Source: an uncultured Clostridium sp.
GTDB taxonomy: Bacteria > Bacillota > Clostridia > TANB77 > CAG-508
Direction of reading: 5' to 3'
Assembly: GCA_900557475.1 (NCBI GenBank)
Contig: USTA01000052.1
Coordinates: 1-6,329, forward strand
DNA length: 6,329 bases
Made by a program: the position numbers and the translations under genes. The notes below the pieces were generated by a model. That model did not search any database and was not told the origin of the DNA. It saw only the letters and a list, made by a program, of their open reading frames with translations. Positions 6,189 to 6,329 of the stretch are shown here, piece after piece (position 1 is the first letter of the stretch; every line of letters begins with the position of its first letter).

Positions 6189-6329
6189 AAATAAATAATA
6201 AAAATAAATAATAAATAAATAATAAAATAAATAATAAAATAAATAATAAAATAAATAATAAAATAAATAATAAATAAATAATAAAATAAATAATAAAATA
6301 AATAATAAAATAAATAATAAAATAAATAA
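6189..6329. repeat. A/T-only tandem repeat, about 12 copies of a 12-mer (AAAATAAATAAT)
   Basis: The whole stretch contains only A and T on the + strand. It parses into units of 11, 13, 11, 12, 12, 12, 12, 11, 12, 12, 12 and 11 bases (the last one cut by the window end), all variants of AAAATAAATAAT that differ only in length of the first A run. TAA stops crowd the forward reading frames, so it cannot encode protein there. The order of unit lengths from 6213 repeats with a period of 59 bases. The repeat reaches the last base of the window. Confidence 0.95.

Noticed and set aside
6189..6329. A/T repeat as a CRISPR array or replication-origin iteron set
   Set aside because: There are no spacers, the unit is only 12 bases of pure A/T, and no initiator-type motif or DnaA box is seen.

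Overview
The window is chromosomal DNA from a low-GC Gram-positive bacterium, most likely a member of the Clostridia. The DNA is strongly A+T-rich (by eye about 70%). Every gene reads on the + strand, Shine-Dalgarno sites are strong (AGGAGG types), both tRNAs have a chromosomally encoded CCA end, and a DUF4446 gene follows parB. TGA is used as a stop codon in mnmG and TGG encodes Trp, so the genetic code is the standard bacterial one. The order mnmE-mnmG-rsmG-parA-parB is the classic origin-proximal block of Firmicutes. No dnaA, rpmH, DnaA-box cluster or canonical parS is visible here, so oriC is presumably nearby but outside the window.

Layout. 1-657: the 3' part of mnmE (the start and P-loop lie before the window). 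658-835: a 178-base gap with a plausible promoter for mnmG and small hairpins. 836-2719: mnmG. 2716-3429: rsmG, overlapping mnmG by 4 bases. 3430-3523: a gap holding a strong sigma-A-type promoter. 3524-5675: a tight parA-parB-DUF4446 operon with gaps of 16 and 12 bases. 5676-5759: a second strong promoter followed by a 9-bp-arm palindrome. 5760-5983: two serine tRNAs, UGA then GCU anticodons. 5989-6022: a textbook intrinsic terminator. 6023-6329: no recognisable gene, but nested inverted repeats (6034-6102), an extended -10 promoter (6092-6120) and a pure A/T tandem repeat of a 12-mer (6189-6329) running off the window edge.

How the genes work together. MnmE and MnmG form the complex that modifies U34 of a set of tRNAs. 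RsmG methylates 16S rRNA, so the first block serves decoding accuracy. ParA and ParB organise and segregate the chromosome origin. The small DUF4446 membrane protein is co-transcribed with them and has no established function. No terminator separates it from the serine tRNAs, so the tRNAs can be made from their own promoter or by read-through, with both transcripts ending at the shared terminator.

No clearly new multi-gene system is present. The points most worth a second look are the palindrome straddling the predicted tRNA start, the nested repeats with parS-like words downstream of the terminator, the repeat with a 59-base super-period at the window end, and the uncharacterised DUF4446 protein in the par operon.
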